Source: a virus. From it: a stretch of DNA of 29,059 nucleotides. The stretch spans positions 1 through 29,059 of the IMG/VR virus record IMGVR_UViG_3300044613_002904; one strand, 5' to 3'. The translations under genes and the position numbers were made by a program. How positions within the stretch are numbered: the stretch's first letter is position 1; the number at the start of each line of letters is the position of its first letter. Below are positions 13,643-21,799 of this stretch, piece after piece. Under the pieces are notes generated by a model, which was not told the DNA's origin, did not search any database, and worked only from the letters and a program-made list of their open reading frames with translations.

Positions 13643-13816
13643 ATGCCTAATTCTAAACAACGTATAACTGCTCGGGCGCACAGAAAGCGCAAAACCCGTC
13701 TTCGTAATAACCGTCACAAGAGCCTCATGGAGGCTAAAGTTGGTACTCTTCGTGCGCTTGACGCGAATGGCCAATTACCTGTTTCAATCAAGCAAGTGAG
13801 ATTGCCTAATGGCTAA
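13643..13816 (+). CDS. Small basic protein, 57 aa
   Basis: A 57-residue, very basic protein; residues 7-30 (RITARAHRKRKTRLRNNRHK) form an arginine/lysine-rich helix that would bind RNA or DNA. The beginning is loosely like ribosomal protein bS20 (MxNxKxx...KRRLRN), but it is too short and I do not claim homology. First gene of an operon with the ATG at the predicted +1 of a strong promoter, and an 8-base overlap with the next gene. Confidence 0.65.
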   Translation: MPNSKQRITARAHRKRKTRLRNNRHKSLMEAKVGTLRALDANGQLPVSIKQVRLPNG

Positions 13817-14108
13817 AACCGTTACAGAAATGACTCTTGCGGATGTTCGCAAGAAGTATGATTCTATCGATTGCTTTTTCACCTATTATGATGGTGAGAA
13901 GGCTGCATTTGATTTTTATGGTACTGATGCAACTGGTGCCGAAGTTCGTATTTCCCTTGGTGGATGTCCTGCTTGGATCAAGCACATGGCATTCGGTCCA
14001 AAGGATCCCCTAAATATCAGTGACGCAATGAGCCGTCACGTTCGATATGTCTCTGTTACAGACAATCGGGGCAAGGTAGTTTACGAACAAATTTTTGACA
14101 CTAACTAA
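13809..14108 (+). CDS. Hypothetical phage protein, 99 aa
   Basis: Unrecognised 99-residue protein with a likely alpha/beta fold (IDCFFTYYDGEKAAFDFYG, then VRISLGGCPAWIK). Second gene in the early operon; it overlaps the preceding gene and is followed after eight bases by a gene with a clear AAGGA ribosome-binding site. Confidence 0.65.
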   Translation: MAKTVTEMTLADVRKKYDSIDCFFTYYDGEKAAFDFYGTDATGAEVRISLGGCPAWIKHMAFGPKDPLNISDAMSRHVRYVSVTDNRGKVVYEQIFDTN

Positions 14109-14116
14109 GGAAAAAT

Positions 14117-14548
14117 ATGAATAATTCAGATTTTAATGATTTCAAGAACTGGCAGAATGGCGACGATGATGACGCCAATAACCCAAACAATAATCCAAAT
14201 GGATTCTTCTTCTATGGCAATATGGGTCCAGAGTTCCGCAAGATGTGGAACGACATTAACAGTGGGCAAGACTTCACTGAAAGCATGAAAGAGTACCTGA
14301 ACATTGATGACATCATGAAAGAATGGAGCAAGAACAGTCGCCCCAAGAATCCCATGAATAATCGTCGTCCCATGAAGAAGCCACAGCCCGCAAAGACCAC
14401 GACCACCTTCTCGCGTGAGGATTATGAGAAGCTTATTGAGATTCGTGGATATCTAAACATTACTGAGCAACGTGCTCACGTTAAGGCTCTTGACAAGCTT
14501 CTTAGTCAGATTGTTATGATTCCAATTGATCCAAAGGATAAACCATGA
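14117..14548 (+). CDS. Hypothetical phage protein, 143 aa
   Basis: Unrecognised 143-residue protein. The N-terminal 30 residues are an Asp/Asn-rich disordered stretch (GDDDDANNPNNNPNG), the middle is Pro/Lys-rich (PMNNRRPMKKPQPAK), and the last 45 residues form helices. The start is supported by AAGGA seven bases upstream, one of the few Shine-Dalgarno sites in this window. Its end overlaps the next start. Confidence 0.65.
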   Translation: MNNSDFNDFKNWQNGDDDDANNPNNNPNGFFFYGNMGPEFRKMWNDINSGQDFTESMKEYLNIDDIMKEWSKNSRPKNPMNNRRPMKKPQPAKTTTTFSREDYEKLIEIRGYLNITEQRAHVKALDKLLSQIVMIPIDPKDKP

Positions 14549-14760
14549 CAGATTACATTCCCGGTTCAGCATATAAAAAGGGTTACGATACCAGAATGAA
14601 TGGTGGAGACAAGGCTTCCAACATATATGAGTCCAATTCTGTCTACTGGCAGGAATGGCTTGCTGGTTGGGAAGATGCCCACAATAAGATCATTAATGAA
14701 GCCAGAGCAAGTTCTGGCTGTTCAAAGCCAAAGTGTTGTAAGAACTTTATTCAGGATTGA
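14545..14760 (+). CDS. RMF-like protein, 71 aa
   Basis: Residues 8-47 (AYKKGYDTRMNGGDKA...YWQEWLAGWEDAHN) fit the ribosome modulation factor pattern: A-x-x-x-GY-x-x-x-x-x-G...N-x-Y...W-x-x-GW-x-x-A. RMF binds 30S/70S ribosomes and drives 100S dimer formation in resting bacteria; the related CrpP protein has the same small fold. After the RMF-like core comes a cysteine-rich tail (CSKPKCCKN) not found in RMF. In a phage it might slow or redirect host ribosomes, but this is inference. It is the last gene of the early operon, directly before a terminator. Confidence 0.55.
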   Translation: MTDYIPGSAYKKGYDTRMNGGDKASNIYESNSVYWQEWLAGWEDAHNKIINEARASSGCSKPKCCKNFIQD

Positions 14761-14763
14761 TAA

Positions 14764-14789
14764 GGCCCCCGAAAGGGGGTTTTTATTTT
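14764..14789 (+). terminator. Rho-independent terminator
   Basis: GCCCCC-GAAA-GGGGG hairpin with a GAAA tetraloop (stem 14766-14770 with 14775-14779) followed by TTTTTATTTT. The T-tract runs into the stop codon of the converging gene. Confidence 0.92.
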
Positions 14790-16363
14790 ATAAATCTAGA
14801 TAATGTTTCTCGTACAATTTTTCCAATTGCCGGATCCATATTATTTAAAACAGAATCCAATTGGTTGTTATCTATCTGAGAACTCTGCATTTTACCAGTT
14901 TCTAAATTTTTAGCTACTGATGCAAAAACTCCTTGTGCTTTTTGAGATGAAATATCTGGAGCCCTTACACCAACTTCAATTCTAGACCCAGAAGGACGTA
15001 AATGATAACCAACCTGAGGAACTTGCTCTACATATCCTCTCATCAATCCGGCTGGTGTTAGTGTTGCGCTATATGGAAATCTAAATTGTTTATCACTTTC
15101 TGTAGGCAATATTGACATCGGCACATCATTATTAAGTCCCGACATAACAATATCTTTTAATTGAGATTGTCTACCAGATTCTAAATTTTTTAAAGCAGAT
15201 CTGGCTTTGGTCTTCGCAGCCTTTATTACTTCTGCTGGTGCTTCTACATCACGCATAGTTGCTCTAAGAGGCTCAATTACATCTTCTAATCCAGGATGTT
15301 CACCATATTCTCCAACATCAATTCTTTGACCTATTGTAGTCGTATGGCCTTTTATATCTAAATCATGAATTTTATTTGTTTTTGGATCAACATCTATGGC
15401 ATCTTTTTTATTATCTGAAATGGGTTTACCGCTTAAATCTATTAATTGATCTTCAACATCTTTTAATAAACCTGAATCATTACTGGCAATTGCTGTTCCC
15501 AATGCCCTAGTTCCATGCAATAATTTTCCTAATCTTTCAGTAGATGCACCTGCAATAGAAGCATCTTCTTTTGGAGGATTTAAAACGGGATCAAGTAATT
15601 TAGATACGGGCTCCGTTAAATCTTTTTTTTCATTTAAAATATCCAATTTTTCCAAACCATATTCTTCCATGAAGCTCAATGGTTTAAAGTTAATCCAATA
15701 TAGATCACTTTCTCCTGTATCGGGATCCACTGATCGAACTGCCATATGTGCTTTTGGATTTCGTCTTTGATATCTTTGAAGATAGTTTTTTGTTTCAGTA
15801 TCTGGAACATGTTTCCATGCTTTGGCACTTTTAAAGTGTCCCATTTCTTCTGGGCAAACATCAAACATTTCACAATTATCAAGACCTTTTAGAATCGGAG
15901 TGGTTCGTTTTGTTGTTCCCATTGCAGGATCATAACCCGATACAGAACCAGTGTTATATCCGGTAGAAGTTCCCGGAGTTCCCATGCCACCAGCTGCCAT
16001 ATCTTCGCAGAGCTCCATGTAGCTGACGGATGGATTGATGTGAAGGGCAATGTAGCTTTCTACTAATCCAATATATTCTGAATCAGTGATGCCAATCTGT
16101 TTGACTTCTTCACCAAATAATTGCATTGTGCTCATATAGTTGTTGAGCTTGGCTTTTGTGAGTCCGGGTGGCAACTCATCAAAGATTTTCTTTAGTTTTA
16201 TAATAAGATATTCTAATGGGTCAATGCTGCTTTCCGCTTTTAGAATATTTCCATACTGGTCAATAGCACCACCACGGTATGCTTGTAAGGCTGTATAAGG
16301 CTCCGAGACTCCTTGAGCAAACTTATAAAAATAAAATGATGGAATGTATTGGGGAGAGTTCAT
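14783..16363 (-). CDS. Virion-type protein, 526 aa
   Basis: A 526-residue protein. The N-terminal region MNSPQYIPSFYFYKFAQ...PYTALQAYRGGAID...ESSIDPLEYLIIKLKKIFDELPPG resembles a conserved domain of marine T4-like phage proteins that I believe to be structural. A Gly/Thr-rich linker (about 125-150) separates it from a longer C-terminal part ending in a helical segment. No catalytic motif is seen. A late core AATAAATA lies six bases before the ATG; its first TAA is the stop of the upstream gene. Confidence 0.75.
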   Translation of the reverse strand: MNSPQYIPSFYFYKFAQGVSEPYTALQAYRGGAIDQYGNILKAESSIDPLEYLIIKLKKIFDELPPGLTKAKLNNYMSTMQLFGEEVKQIGITDSEYIGLVESYIALHINPSVSYMELCEDMAAGGMGTPGTSTGYNTGSVSGYDPAMGTTKRTTPILKGLDNCEMFDVCPEEMGHFKSAKAWKHVPDTETKNYLQRYQRRNPKAHMAVRSVDPDTGESDLYWINFKPLSFMEEYGLEKLDILNEKKDLTEPVSKLLDPVLNPPKEDASIAGASTERLGKLLHGTRALGTAIASNDSGLLKDVEDQLIDLSGKPISDNKKDAIDVDPKTNKIHDLDIKGHTTTIGQRIDVGEYGEHPGLEDVIEPLRATMRDVEAPAEVIKAAKTKARSALKNLESGRQSQLKDIVMSGLNNDVPMSILPTESDKQFRFPYSATLTPAGLMRGYVEQVPQVGYHLRPSGSRIEVGVRAPDISSQKAQGVFASVAKNLETGKMQSSQIDNNQLDSVLNNMDPAIGKIVRETLSRFIK

Positions 16364-16369
16364 CTATAA

Positions 16370-16377
16370 TATTTATT
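16370..16377 (-). promoter_or_regulatory. T4-like late promoter, AATAAATA
   Basis: Minus-strand AATAAATA, six bases (TTATAG), then the ATG at 16363. The TAA stop codon of the upstream gene (16373-16375) is part of this core. Confidence 0.55.
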
Positions 16378-16801
16378 TTTCTGTCTGAGACAACTTTCGA
16401 TCTACTCTTGGATCAGTATTTAATTCTGAATATTTTACTTCTGGTAAATTTTTTATGTTAAATTCTAAGAATACCAAAAAGGATTTCAGATAAGAATATA
16501 AACGAGGCTCAACTTTAAATATTAAAATTCTTGCAGTATTCACTTCACCAAATACATTTCGTAAAATTATAATATGATTTATTATAAGTCTTTCACGTAT
16601 TGATTTGAGCGTTTTGTGTTTATGAATTTTTTGAAGTAATCTTTTAACGTATTTGATACGTTTTAGATCATCCATGAATTCTATTTTGCCAGTGCACTCT
16701 TTGTTAAAATAACAAGTTTGACAGAATTCTAAAAAAGTATCTTCTGTCAATGGTTTGTTATTGTCTAACATTAATGGTTCAGTGCTCGCATCCGCAATCA
16801 T
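16373..16801 (-). CDS. Conserved T4-like phage protein, 142 aa
   Basis: A 142-residue protein with the pattern CYFNKECTGKIEFMDDLKRIKYVKRLL...RERLIINHIIILRNVFG, which resembles a hypothetical family conserved in marine T4-like phages. It is helical and basic, without a membrane segment or known motif. It starts 23 bases before the stop of the upstream gene, so it is probably translated from the same mRNA. Confidence 0.75.
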   Translation of the reverse strand: MIADASTEPLMLDNNKPLTEDTFLEFCQTCYFNKECTGKIEFMDDLKRIKYVKRLLQKIHKHKTLKSIRERLIINHIIILRNVFGEVNTARILIFKVEPRLYSYLKSFLVFLEFNIKNLPEVKYSELNTDPRVDRKLSQTEK

Positions 16802-17336
16802 AATTCATGCTATCTGTATTATACGAAGAAGTTTCAGTTGGCACAATAACAAGCATTACTTTTCTCAAATGATTTGGTTGCTTGACAACATTCATCGAAA
16901 GAGACAAAGAATGTCCTAGTTTTTCCTTGATTCCATCGCCTTGCTTGAATCCAGTCTTGTTGACATCATCATATGGATTTTGGCCATAGACTCCAAGCTG
17001 AGGACTTCCGTATTGAACTAGTTCAAATGTGGAAAGACCATCTGATACACTGCGATTTGGAGCTGCAAAATCAAGACCAAAAATGTTTAATTTTTGTTTT
17101 ACAACAGCAAGAATGCTGTCGGGATCAATGTAATCTTTGCATGAGAAAGTATAAAGCATTGCATTGATTGCATCAATTTGTCTTGGAAGAGCTAGGTTGA
17201 ATGTTCCCTTATCGGTTAAAGGTGATTCACCCATCTTTCCTTGGGGGTCACCGATATAGAGACCACCTCCAAAGGTATGCTCTCCTGCGTCTTCTACTAA
17301 AGTTTCGATTTTTTTGATGAGTGATTTAAATTTCAT
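16779..17336 (-). CDS. Hypothetical virion-region protein, 185 aa
   Basis: Unrecognised 185-residue protein. It has a short helical start, a Gly-rich segment (HTFGGGLYIGDPQGKMG), and a mixed central region, ending in CGCEH. A clear ribosome-binding site (AAGGAAAG) lies before the ATG, and a TAAATA core (17347-17352) overlaps the stop of the upstream gene ten bases from the ATG, so it may have a short five-base leader. Confidence 0.7.
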   Translation of the reverse strand: MKFKSLIKKIETLVEDAGEHTFGGGLYIGDPQGKMGESPLTDKGTFNLALPRQIDAINAMLYTFSCKDYIDPDSILAVVKQKLNIFGLDFAAPNRSVSDGLSTFELVQYGSPQLGVYGQNPYDDVNKTGFKQGDGIKEKLGHSLSLSMNVVKQPNHLRKVMLVIVPTETSSYNTDSMNYDCGCEH

Positions 17337-17345
17337 GGCTTTCCT

Positions 17346-18116
17346 TTATTTAGTCCTATTTTTTATTAACCCAAACAAATCGGGATTGTAAACCTGTTCA
17401 TTTAGGTTTTTAATCGTGTTATTTGTTATATTGTAAGCTTGTTCCACCCAAGGTTTTGGTTGTTTGGGCTTTATGGTTGGTTCTGTATCTTCTTTTAACA
17501 TGGATGTTACTGATTGAGTACTCCAAGTTTTGCATGCCCAGTATCTGGCTTTCCATCTTGGTCCTGGGTTATCGCAATTATGTCTAGCTCTAAAATTTTT
17601 ACGGCGTCCTGGATCATCTCTTTTGATTTCCATATTAGGATCACCAAAATTTACTTTTACAACATTACCTTTATCATTCTTTACATAGACTTTGTACTTC
17701 TTTACATCACCCTTCATTATCTTGTTTAATTTTACTTTTCTCTTGGTATCTTCATAAATTTCAACCTGCGAACCATCTTCATCAAAATCTTCGTTCAAGT
17801 CTGTTCCAAGTATTCCAATAATAGAATTTGTTTCCATTATTCTAATGCGTTCACATTTATTCTGATCAACAATGTTTAATGCTAATTTATCTTCATTTAA
17901 TTCAATAGCATTAATATTAAAAATTTCACCAGATTCCATAACCATTATGTCACCAGGAATCAGATCATTTGCTTGTATGGACTTGCAAGTCATAGGAATG
18001 ACCATGTTTTTATTGTTAACAACAAAAGGAACTGAAGATTCATTCATCGTATATCTTGATGAATTGTTTCTATCTAATATTTTTTTTGTTATAGATTTTA
18101 GATACTTTGAAATCAT
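17346..18116 (-). CDS. Phage protein with ARHNCDNPGPR basic domain, 256 aa
   Basis: A 256-residue protein. Residues about 125-200 hold a region (KYKVYVKNDKGNVVKVNFGDPNMEI, then RRKNFRARHNCDNPGPRWKARYWACKTW) that I associate with a recurring domain in marine phage proteins, with conserved C, H and R residues and no known function. The N-terminal half is beta-rich. It starts by an ATGA overlap with the stop of the 791-residue gene, so the two are translationally coupled. Confidence 0.75.
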   Translation of the reverse strand: MISKYLKSITKKILDRNNSSRYTMNESSVPFVVNNKNMVIPMTCKSIQANDLIPGDIMVMESGEIFNINAIELNEDKLALNIVDQNKCERIRIMETNSIIGILGTDLNEDFDEDGSQVEIYEDTKRKVKLNKIMKGDVKKYKVYVKNDKGNVVKVNFGDPNMEIKRDDPGRRKNFRARHNCDNPGPRWKARYWACKTWSTQSVTSMLKEDTEPTIKPKQPKPWVEQAYNITNNTIKNLNEQVYNPDLFGLIKNRTK

Positions 18117-20488
18117 TTCCAGCTGCCTTTATTTTGAGTCTCACCTTTTTTGTGACCGTTGTCAGATCGATTAGAGGATTTATCTCTGACACGTAAATTA
18201 TTTATACCTTTGGAGCCACCGCTGCGAAGGGGTTTCTTATGGTCAATATCTTTACCATCTCCCTTTTTAGCACGACCTTTCTTTTTCATTAGTTCTCGTG
18301 CTGCTGTTCTGGCTGCGCGTTCTCTTTTTTGTTTTGGCTTACCGTGGTAATTACGATATTCTTTTTTATAATCTCGCTCGTATTCTTCAGCTACCAATTC
18401 ATTGATTAACATTTCCAAGAGTTCTGGGTATTCTGTCATGCGATTAACTGCATTGTGGTAGATTGATTGGAAGTTGACCATGAATGGTTCATGACTTTCA
18501 TTTAATGAAGTTCTAGAGTCAAGAATAATTCCGGCTTCACTATCTGTTATTAATTCGTTTCTTAATAGATTTGACAATACAAAATTGTTTGTAAGAGATT
18601 CAACCAATAGATCATTAATGAATATTGCTGCTTCTCCAAGAACTTCATTGGTGATATTTTCACCTTTCAATACTGGAATCTTGGTTGTCTTATTACCAAC
18701 AGTGACATAATTGTATTGAACAGCATTCAAATCTTTGGCATTAAATCCTGGAAGTAAACTTGCATTCAATAAAAAGTCATTATTTTTTACCAAATAGTTT
18801 ACCATGTATTGAATTGGATCTATTGATCCTTTCTTCACTAACATGCTCTCAAGAGATGGTTTCTTCTCTTCTACAGCTTCTACTACGGTAGTGAATTTCT
18901 TTAATGTTTCTGCTGCAGATGGTTTATATGTTCCAATATTCGAAGATGTCATTATATCTTTGGCAGTGCTTACATCTAAAGTTGATTCTAATGAAACTGT
19001 ATTAAAATAATCATCAGTCATTGGAATAATTCCATTGACTGTTATCAGATGGTTTGGGGCAAGTTTGGGATCTGTGATATTATCTCCACGCAAAACAGTC
19101 TTTAAAAGATTTCCAATGACTTGAGTTTTTAAAGTATTCTTTTTGCCTTTCATCAATTCTTTGGCACTTTCTTCCCATGCTTTGCTGTAGGAAGATGCTG
19201 ATGCCAATGGATTGAGATTACCTTCTTCATCAAAAACGGTTCCAGAGACTTTGCCATCCGGTCCCTTGATTTGCATTTGTTGAAGTTTTTTGAATAATTT
19301 TGGATCTTGTTTGATCTGTCCAACCAATTCATCTGGAACAAGAATTTCAGAAAATGATTGTTGCCCTTGTTGCATTTTTTGGAATACTTGAGCAAGCTTG
19401 GGATCATTGCTGACTGTTTGAGGATTGCTCAATGCTTGGGTCAAAGCAGATGCAACATATCCTTTGAAGTTTTTATTTGATTGATCAAATTGATTTGTGG
19501 ATAGAGACATTTCTCCACCAGCAGCAACCTTGAATTTATAGTTACCACATTCCATATCGGCTGCACCTTCGGCATTGACAGGCTTTCCTATGGTTTCAAC
19601 ATTTGTCAAAAGATTTTGGAGACATTGATCTCCAATTTGAGAAAGAATCTTCCGTGCAGTAAAGAATGCAGATCTGGTAAACTCTCTTGCATCAGGAGCA
19701 AGAGCAAGATATGTTTGCATTTCTTGATCGCTAGATCCAACTTTTAGTTTGGCCAAGAAAACAAGAGCATTCAAAACTTGTTGATTATAGGGAGCATTGC
19801 TTGTATTGCTCAACCCATATTCAACTGTTATATTTTCATACGATAATCTATCAAAATCATTGTTAGCAGGTGGCTTGCGCATCATTTTAAAATACTCTGC
19901 GCGCAATTCAGGAGGCATACCAACAAGCTGCTCAGGTGACATTTGAGTCATAGCCTGCATCATTTGATCCTTAGACATTTTCTTTGCTTTTGTCTTTTCG
20001 GATCTTTCTTTTTCATCTTGATTTTTAGGTCTTGCTTCCTCTCTTTCTTTTTTCTCTTCAGAAGATTTCTTATTGCGCTCACCCTTTTCGCCACCTTCTT
20101 TTTGTTTTACATCACCAAACAAAAGCTTGGAAGCTCTGGTTTGTTCAAAGTTTTGCTCTTGTGTGACTTTTTGCGCTTCTTCAATAGAAAGAGGAGCTTT
20201 ATTTAATTTTTCATGCATTCCAGCATTAAATGAATCTTTAAAGATTAACTGGACATTTCCAGATTTAGTTTTGACTAAAACAACGTCTTTAATAAGATCT
20301 TGCTTGGGTCTGCGTTCCCTTGGGGTCTCTTTAGCCCGTTCTATACGCTTACGAGCCGCGTCACGGGCTTTGGAGTCACCAGAAGCAGATTTGGCCCGTT
20401 CTTTCTTTTCAGCGGTTCCAGCCTGTTGTACTGCTTCATTTACCAGTACATTATTAAAAATTTGGGATAAAAGTGTTTTAAAGTTCAT
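18113..20488 (-). CDS. Large virion-type protein with C-terminal HNH-like domain
   Basis: A 791-residue protein. I start it at the ATG at 20488; a TTG two codons earlier is less likely. Residues about 20-190 are a long, very charged K/E/R region (probably coiled or disordered), followed by a helical body. The C-terminal 75 residues (YRNYHGKPKQKRERAARTAAR...KGDGKDIDHKKPLRSGGS...NLRVRDKSSNR) match the HNH-like tail I associate with marine phage structural proteins: D-H-K, a glycine turn, then N-L-R-V...NR. It lacks zinc-binding cysteines. A late core CCTAAATA containing the upstream TAA is seven bases before the ATG, giving a leader of about two bases. A prohead core or internal protein is a fair guess. 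Confidence 0.75.
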   Translation of the reverse strand: MNFKTLLSQIFNNVLVNEAVQQAGTAEKKERAKSASGDSKARDAARKRIERAKETPRERRPKQDLIKDVVLVKTKSGNVQLIFKDSFNAGMHEKLNKAPLSIEEAQKVTQEQNFEQTRASKLLFGDVKQKEGGEKGERNKKSSEEKKEREEARPKNQDEKERSEKTKAKKMSKDQMMQAMTQMSPEQLVGMPPELRAEYFKMMRKPPANNDFDRLSYENITVEYGLSNTSNAPYNQQVLNALVFLAKLKVGSSDQEMQTYLALAPDAREFTRSAFFTARKILSQIGDQCLQNLLTNVETIGKPVNAEGAADMECGNYKFKVAAGGEMSLSTNQFDQSNKNFKGYVASALTQALSNPQTVSNDPKLAQVFQKMQQGQQSFSEILVPDELVGQIKQDPKLFKKLQQMQIKGPDGKVSGTVFDEEGNLNPLASASSYSKAWEESAKELMKGKKNTLKTQVIGNLLKTVLRGDNITDPKLAPNHLITVNGIIPMTDDYFNTVSLESTLDVSTAKDIMTSSNIGTYKPSAAETLKKFTTVVEAVEEKKPSLESMLVKKGSIDPIQYMVNYLVKNNDFLLNASLLPGFNAKDLNAVQYNYVTVGNKTTKIPVLKGENITNEVLGEAAIFINDLLVESLTNNFVLSNLLRNELITDSEAGIILDSRTSLNESHEPFMVNFQSIYHNAVNRMTEYPELLEMLINELVAEEYERDYKKEYRNYHGKPKQKRERAARTAARELMKKKGRAKKGDGKDIDHKKPLRSGGSKGINNLRVRDKSSNRSDNGHKKGETQNKGSWK

Positions 20489-20494
20489 CTCCAA

Positions 20495-21097
20495 TTATTT
20501 AGGCTCTGGAGAATCCTTATATTTTTCCAATGGATTGAATAATTTCAAGTTTTTGACACTTTTAAGTCTACCATTGGCTAAACTTTTAATGTTATTATAG
20601 TCAAAACCATTGTTAATTGAAAACTGTCTCAAATTTGTTACAGTAAATACTTCATTGGTGACTTTATCTTGAAATACAACTGTTTTGACAGGGATTATTT
20701 TCTTTTTCTTTGGTTCTTGTTGTTTTTCATGTGCCCCTATAGTTTCCTTAACTTCTCGTACTTCTACGGCTGTCCAACCCTTATAGGTTTTTCTTTTGCC
20801 ATTTAACAGTTCACAAATTTTAACAGAGGTCATTCCCTGACTTATTGCAAATTCATTCATGTTTTCAAAAAAAGTTTTTTCCCCTGTATCTACTCTTTTC
20901 AACCAATATCCATTGTGTTCTTTAACTGGATTGACCCAAACCCAATATCTTCCATCTTGTTTAAAGAATCCACCATGAGTTTGTATAAACTGTTCTCTAT
21001 GCTTTCTAGCCTTAGAGCTGTCATTCATCTGAATCCATAATTTGGATCCACGACTATTAACTTGATCCCATATGGTTTTTTCTTCACGATACGCCAT
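20495..21097 (-). CDS. NUMOD-like DNA-binding protein, 200 aa
   Basis: A 200-residue protein. The N-terminal part (IWDQVNSRGSKLWIQMN...KARKHREQFIQTHGGFF) looks like a phage-specific domain. Two NUMOD1-like units follow: residues about 65-112 (F...MNEFAISQGMTSVKICELLNGKRKTYKGW) and about 140-185 (VFTVTNLRQFSINNGFDYNNIKSLANGRLKSVKN). NUMODs are helix-turn-helix modules that give sequence specificity to homing endonucleases. No nuclease domain is attached, so it may be a DNA-binding regulator or a relic. It overlaps the exonuclease gene by 14 bases. Confidence 0.65.
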   Translation of the reverse strand: MAYREEKTIWDQVNSRGSKLWIQMNDSSKARKHREQFIQTHGGFFKQDGRYWVWVNPVKEHNGYWLKRVDTGEKTFFENMNEFAISQGMTSVKICELLNGKRKTYKGWTAVEVREVKETIGAHEKQQEPKKKKIIPVKTVVFQDKVTNEVFTVTNLRQFSINNGFDYNNIKSLANGRLKSVKNLKLFNPLEKYKDSPEPK

Positions 21098-21752
21098 TTA
21101 AATTTCCATATTCAGTAATAAGACTTTTTAAATGCTTTACATATTTTATGGGTCTATCTTGAAACACTTGTCGCAGACCATCTTCGCAGGCAATTAAAAT
21201 TGCAAAGTTATCTACAATGATTCCGGTTCTTTCCTGAAACATCAGTGCATACGCACAAGCCTGAGCAAAATAATTATCAATATCTCTTGCTCTTTTTTCT
21301 TTTGTGCTTGCCTTAAAATCAATGATGGATAGCTTACCATCATATTCGGCAATGCAGTCTGTTCTTCCTGCAAGCCCTAAAGTCTTGGACCATAAAGGAG
21401 TTTCCAAGGCTATAATATTGTCTATCTTGTCTAGTTCAGGACGAAGTATTGAGAACAAAGATTTAAAATTAGAATGTAAATTATCAAAATCTATTTGTTC
21501 ATTCTTCAAATATTGTTCTATTATAGAATGAAATTTAGTTCCCCGAGAAGTTACTCGTTTACTTTCTTCTGGGTTTTTATTTCGCCATTCAGCAAAGAAT
21601 TTTTGCTTTTGAAATCCAACTACTGTTGTTACAGAGGGAAAAACTCCTTCTGGAGTTTCATATAGACGTTTACCATCTACGCTTAATTCTTTTAAAGCGC
21701 CATTGAATTCTATTGGTTTATGAACAAATGTTTTTGTAGGAATAATATGCAT
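21084..21752 (-). CDS. PD-(D/E)XK exonuclease (RecB/Cas4-like)
   Basis: A 222-residue nuclease. Core residues of the PD-(D/E)XK fold are visible: G71xxxH75, E117, the GRTD motif ending at D132, D145-F-K147 (IIDFKAS), and Q165xxxY168. These match the RecB/AddB/Cas4-like family that degrades DNA ends from 5' or 3'. Single-domain versions are common in marine phages, where they may process recombination ends or digest host DNA. It has its own sigma70-like promoter and a GGTGA ribosome-binding site, unlike the late virion genes around it, so it is probably expressed earlier. Confidence 0.85.
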   Translation of the reverse strand: MHIIPTKTFVHKPIEFNGALKELSVDGKRLYETPEGVFPSVTTVVGFQKQKFFAEWRNKNPEESKRVTSRGTKFHSIIEQYLKNEQIDFDNLHSNFKSLFSILRPELDKIDNIIALETPLWSKTLGLAGRTDCIAEYDGKLSIIDFKASTKEKRARDIDNYFAQACAYALMFQERTGIIVDNFAILIACEDGLRQVFQDRPIKYVKHLKSLITEYGNLNGVS

Positions 21753-21768
21753 ATAATTTCACCAAATA

Positions 21769-21796
21769 AGTATACAACAAATTATAAATTATGCAA
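21769..21796 (-). promoter_or_regulatory. Sigma70-like promoter for exonuclease
   Basis: Minus-strand TTGCAT (21796-21791), 16-nt spacer, TATACT (21774-21769). Sixteen bases separate it from the ATG at 21752, including a GGTGA ribosome-binding site. Confidence 0.7.
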
Positions 21797-21799
21797 TAA

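Noticed and set aside
13020-13774. Minus-strand open frames over the tmRNA and the following operon
   Set aside because: They run antisense across tmRNA helices or a well-supported gene, have no promoter or ribosome-binding site, and lack a credible composition.
13643-13816. Ribosomal protein bS20 encoded by the phage
   Set aside because: The resemblance is limited to a basic helix and the first residues, and the protein is about 30 residues too short.
20489-20494. TTG at 20494 as the start of the 791-residue protein
   Set aside because: ATG at 20488 is only two codons downstream and fits the late promoter spacing; no ribosome-binding site favours TTG.
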